Shown here piece after piece: positions 61,951-64,000 of a DNA stretch of 64,000 nt. The position numbers were made by a program, and so were the translations under genes. The notes beneath the pieces were generated by a model, which was given only the letters and a program-made list of their open reading frames with translations, ran no database searches and had not been told where the DNA came from. Positions within the stretch are counted from its first letter, which is position 1, and every line of letters begins with the position of its first letter. Origin of the DNA: Arthrobacter sp. AQ5-05 (GTDB lineage: Bacteria; Actinomycetota; Actinomycetes; Actinomycetales; Micrococcaceae); assembly GCF_003287975.1 (NCBI RefSeq), contig NZ_QMKQ01000004.1, positions 62,001 through 126,000 on the forward strand, written 5' to 3'.

Positions 61951-63111
61951 TTAGGAGAACACGGCGATGCCGTAGACGGCGAAGAGCACCAGGTGCACGG
62001 CCCCGTGCACCGCGGTGACCTGCTTGGCGGCAAACGTCGACACCGACAGCAGCAACGTCACACCCAGGAGCACGAGGTTGACGGGCGTTTCGGCCAGCAC
62101 GACGGACTGGCCGGTGAGCATGCCGATGACCAGGACCGCGGGAATGGTCAGGCCGACGGTTGAGACCAGGGCCCCGTGGCAGAGGTTGCCGACCCGCTGG
62201 ATCTCCCCGTTCAGGGCCGCCCGCACCGAGGTGATCGACTCGGGCAGGAAGACGATCATGGCGATGAGGATGCCCGAGAGCGCCACCGGCGCACCGACCC
62301 GGTCCAAGCCGTCGTCGAGCAGCGTGGCCATGTCGTGCGAGAGCAGCACGATGGGCAGGACCGTCACGACAAGCAGGCCCATCCGCAGCCCGATCTCGGT
62401 ACGGTGTTCGGCGATGACAGCGGTGATGCGTGTGCGCTGCACCGCGGGGTCCGCGCCGGCGGGCGAATCGGCGGCCGGCGCCACCCGCGGGTCGACTTCC
62501 CGGAAGTCGTCGGCCTGCCGGCCCATCTGCTGGATGAGGAAGAAGCCGTAGAGGCCCAGGGTCAGCACGACGATGGGGATTTCCTGCCCCCGGGTGTAGG
62601 TGCCGGCCTTCCCGATCAGCGCCGGCAGGGCGAAGGCCAGCGAGGACAGGACGATGAGCATTCCCAGATAGGCGGAGGTGCCGGTGCGGTTGTGCCCCAG
62701 TCCGCCGTGCTTGAGGCCCCCGGCCAGCAGGGACAGCCCGATCACGGCGTTGAGGATGATCATCGACACCGCCATCACCGAGTCCCGGGCGATGGTGGCG
62801 TGCTCGCCGGGCCCGAGCATGACGGCGGAAATGAGCACCACCTCGATCAGCACGATCGAGAGTGTGAGCACCAGGGACCCGTAGGGGTCGCCCAGCCGGC
62901 GGGCGAGGTGTTCGGCCTCGTGGACCACCCCGAAGGCGCACAGCAGGATGACGCCGATGATCAGGACCAACGATCCGACCAGCAGCGGTGCGCTGGTGGG
63001 CGGCTCAAGCAGGGGGCCGGCCAGGAACAGGCCGAGGACGGTGCCCCAGCCGACGACGAGGCGCACGATGGCGGGGCGTGCGAGGATGGAGCGTGCTGTG
63101 GGGGAAACCAC
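61951..63111 (-). CDS. Cation/proton antiporter, ChaA (CaCA) family
   Basis: A 386-residue antiporter has about eleven helices in two halves. Each half carries the acidic CaCA motif: VVHEAEHLARRLGDPYGSLVLTLSIVLIEV and VFLPESITSVRAALNGEIQRVGNLCHGA. It exports Ca2+ or Na+/K+ in exchange for protons. GTG 63111 lies 7 bases after TAGGGT on the minus strand (leaderless), so the frame open to 63261 is not coding there. The ion preference is not decided. Confidence 0.9.
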   Translation of the reverse strand: MVSPTARSILARPAIVRLVVGWGTVLGLFLAGPLLEPPTSAPLLVGSLVLIIGVILLCAFGVVHEAEHLARRLGDPYGSLVLTLSIVLIEVVLISAVMLGPGEHATIARDSVMAVSMIILNAVIGLSLLAGGLKHGGLGHNRTGTSAYLGMLIVLSSLAFALPALIGKAGTYTRGQEIPIVVLTLGLYGFFLIQQMGRQADDFREVDPRVAPAADSPAGADPAVQRTRITAVIAEHRTEIGLRMGLLVVTVLPIVLLSHDMATLLDDGLDRVGAPVALSGILIAMIVFLPESITSVRAALNGEIQRVGNLCHGALVSTVGLTIPAVLVIGMLTGQSVVLAETPVNLVLLGVTLLLSVSTFAAKQVTAVHGAVHLVLFAVYGIAVFS

Positions 63112-63118
63112 GGGATGG

Positions 63119-63124
63119 ACCCTA
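63119..63124 (-). promoter_or_regulatory. -10 element of the leaderless antiporter gene
   Basis: TAGGGT on the minus strand ends 7 bases before GTG 63111. Confidence 0.55.
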
Positions 63125-63395
63125 TTCCACGGGGCCGTCCCCGTGTTCGATCGATCGAACGGGCCGTCCCGTCCGCAACTGGGCTGCCACGCTGCCCTGA
63201 GGATGGGCCGTGACGCGGGCCCCGGTGCAGCGGGAGATTTCCAGTCACTAGGATATGCCACCGGTACTGCCCGGGGGCATTTGGCGTGTGGGGCCCCATC
63301 CGGGACCTCCCCGCGGCGCCGCCAACGGGAGGCGCCGCACCGGTGTGCTTGTCAGCGGGAAGCGGACGGGTTTTCCACCCGGGCACCAAGCGGCC

Positions 63396-63401
63396 TAAAG
63401 T
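63396..63401 (+). promoter_or_regulatory. -10 element of the YbbN-like gene
   Basis: TAAAGT ends 6 bases before ATG 63408. The spacer AGAGGA also resembles a ribosome binding site, so both readings remain open. Confidence 0.5.
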
Positions 63402-63407
63402 AGAGGA

Positions 63408-64000
63408 ATGACCACCAGCATGCCTGAACCCACTGCACCCTCCTCGCGCGGCGCCATTGATCTGGCAGCCTTCAAGACGCCCCACCCGGAGCCGGTCAAC
63501 GGCCCGGTGGACGCCGGGGCCCCGACCTGGGTGCGCTCCGTCAACCAGGAACTCTTCCCGGAAATCGTTGCGCTCTCGCAACAGGTGCCGGTGATCGTCT
63601 CGCTGGGCAGCCCGCGTTCCCCGGCCTCGGTCCAGCTCGATGCGACGCTCGCCTCGCTGGTCGACGCGAAGGGCGGAACGCTCGCGCTGGCCACCGTGGA
63701 CGCGGAGGCCGAGGCCGCCATCGCCCAGGCCTTCCAGGTCACGCAGGTGCCTGCGGTCATCGCGTTGGTCAACGGCCAGCCGGTGCCGCTCTTCCAAGGC
63801 AGCGCCGAGGTCTCGCAGATCCAGTCGCTGATCGAGGAATTGCTGGGCCTGGGTGTCCAGCACGGGGTCGCCGGAACCATCGCGCCGCTGGGCACCACCG
63901 CTGCTGCGGCAGCCCCGGCCCCGTTGCCTCCGCTGCACCAGGCGGCGTTGGAGGCCATCGAATCCGGCGACCTGCCGGCGGCGGAGACCGCCTACAAGCA
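63408..64000 (+). CDS. Thioredoxin-fold co-chaperone, YbbN/CnoX-like, 3' end cut by window edge
   Basis: The first 197 residues show a thioredoxin-like domain (about 38-150: VIVSLGSPRSPASVQLDATLASLV, TVDAEAEAAIAQAFQVTQVPAVIALVNGQPV with the cis-proline) and then the start of a helical repeat region (HQAALEAIESGDLPAAETAYK), the layout of YbbN. The CxxC active site is replaced by SPRSP, so it is not a disulfide reductase. YbbN proteins hold client proteins for DnaK/GroEL. The rest of the gene is beyond the window. Confidence 0.88.
   Translation, partial: MTTSMPEPTAPSSRGAIDLAAFKTPHPEPVNGPVDAGAPTWVRSVNQELFPEIVALSQQVPVIVSLGSPRSPASVQLDATLASLVDAKGGTLALATVDAEAEAAIAQAFQVTQVPAVIALVNGQPVPLFQGSAEVSQIQSLIEELLGLGVQHGVAGTIAPLGTTAAAAAPAPLPPLHQAALEAIESGDLPAAETAYK

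Overview
This is a high-GC, gene-dense chromosomal window with no insertion sequence, prophage or CRISPR array. Gene order and protein features point to an actinobacterium of the order Micrococcales, most likely Arthrobacter sensu lato (family Micrococcaceae). Supporting signs are the fused 2-oxoglutarate dehydrogenase Kgd, the SigH/RsrA pair, the prfA-prmC-tsaC-wecA-atp block, NucS in place of MutS/MutL, a Rho factor with a large basic insertion, and many genes that appear to be transcribed without a leader. No database search was possible, so the genus is an inference.

Layout. 1-7.0 kb: the 5' part of aroA, the redox sigma factor sigH with its zinc anti-sigma rsrA, a 24-residue ribosomal protein (bL37 type), a GDSL-like protein that lacks its catalytic residues, and kgd. 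7.4-14 kb: two CNNM/CorC membrane proteins, a zinc uptake operon (znuA-znuC-znuB) behind a probable Zur operator, a cupin, and a Fur/Zur regulator. 14-18.6 kb: a metallo-hydrolase, a Cds1-type cysteine desulfhydrase divergent from a rhodanese sulfurtransferase, and an alcohol dehydrogenase/HIT pair. 18.7-29.4 kb: HrpA helicase, a TrpXYZ-type ABC importer behind a perfect CRP-type site, cardiolipin synthase and a carboxylesterase. 29.5-33.2 kb: a frameshifted DUF1801 gene, a VanY-type peptidase, a histidine kinase/response regulator pair and tRNA-Arg(CCG).

33.3-55.2 kb is the housekeeping core: argS, lysA, hom, thrC and thrB (arginyl-tRNA synthesis plus lysine and threonine synthesis), then rho, prfA, prmC, tsaC, wecA, two small ATP-synthase-associated membrane proteins, atpBEFHAGDC and a DUF2550 gene. 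55.3-64 kb: cspA, nagA, nucS, a small zinc-finger-like protein, an AI-2E family permease, a 570-residue membrane-anchored protein of unknown function, a ChaA-type cation/proton antiporter, and the start of a YbbN-like thioredoxin-fold gene that runs off the window.

The window is mostly core genome. What deserves a second look is regulatory. SigH has two promoters that predict two protein isoforms, about ten genes have a -10 element exactly 6-7 bases before the start codon, the Zur and CRP-type operators are clear, a small leaderless ORF overlaps the histidine kinase start, and structured RNA elements lie before rho and between atpH and atpA.
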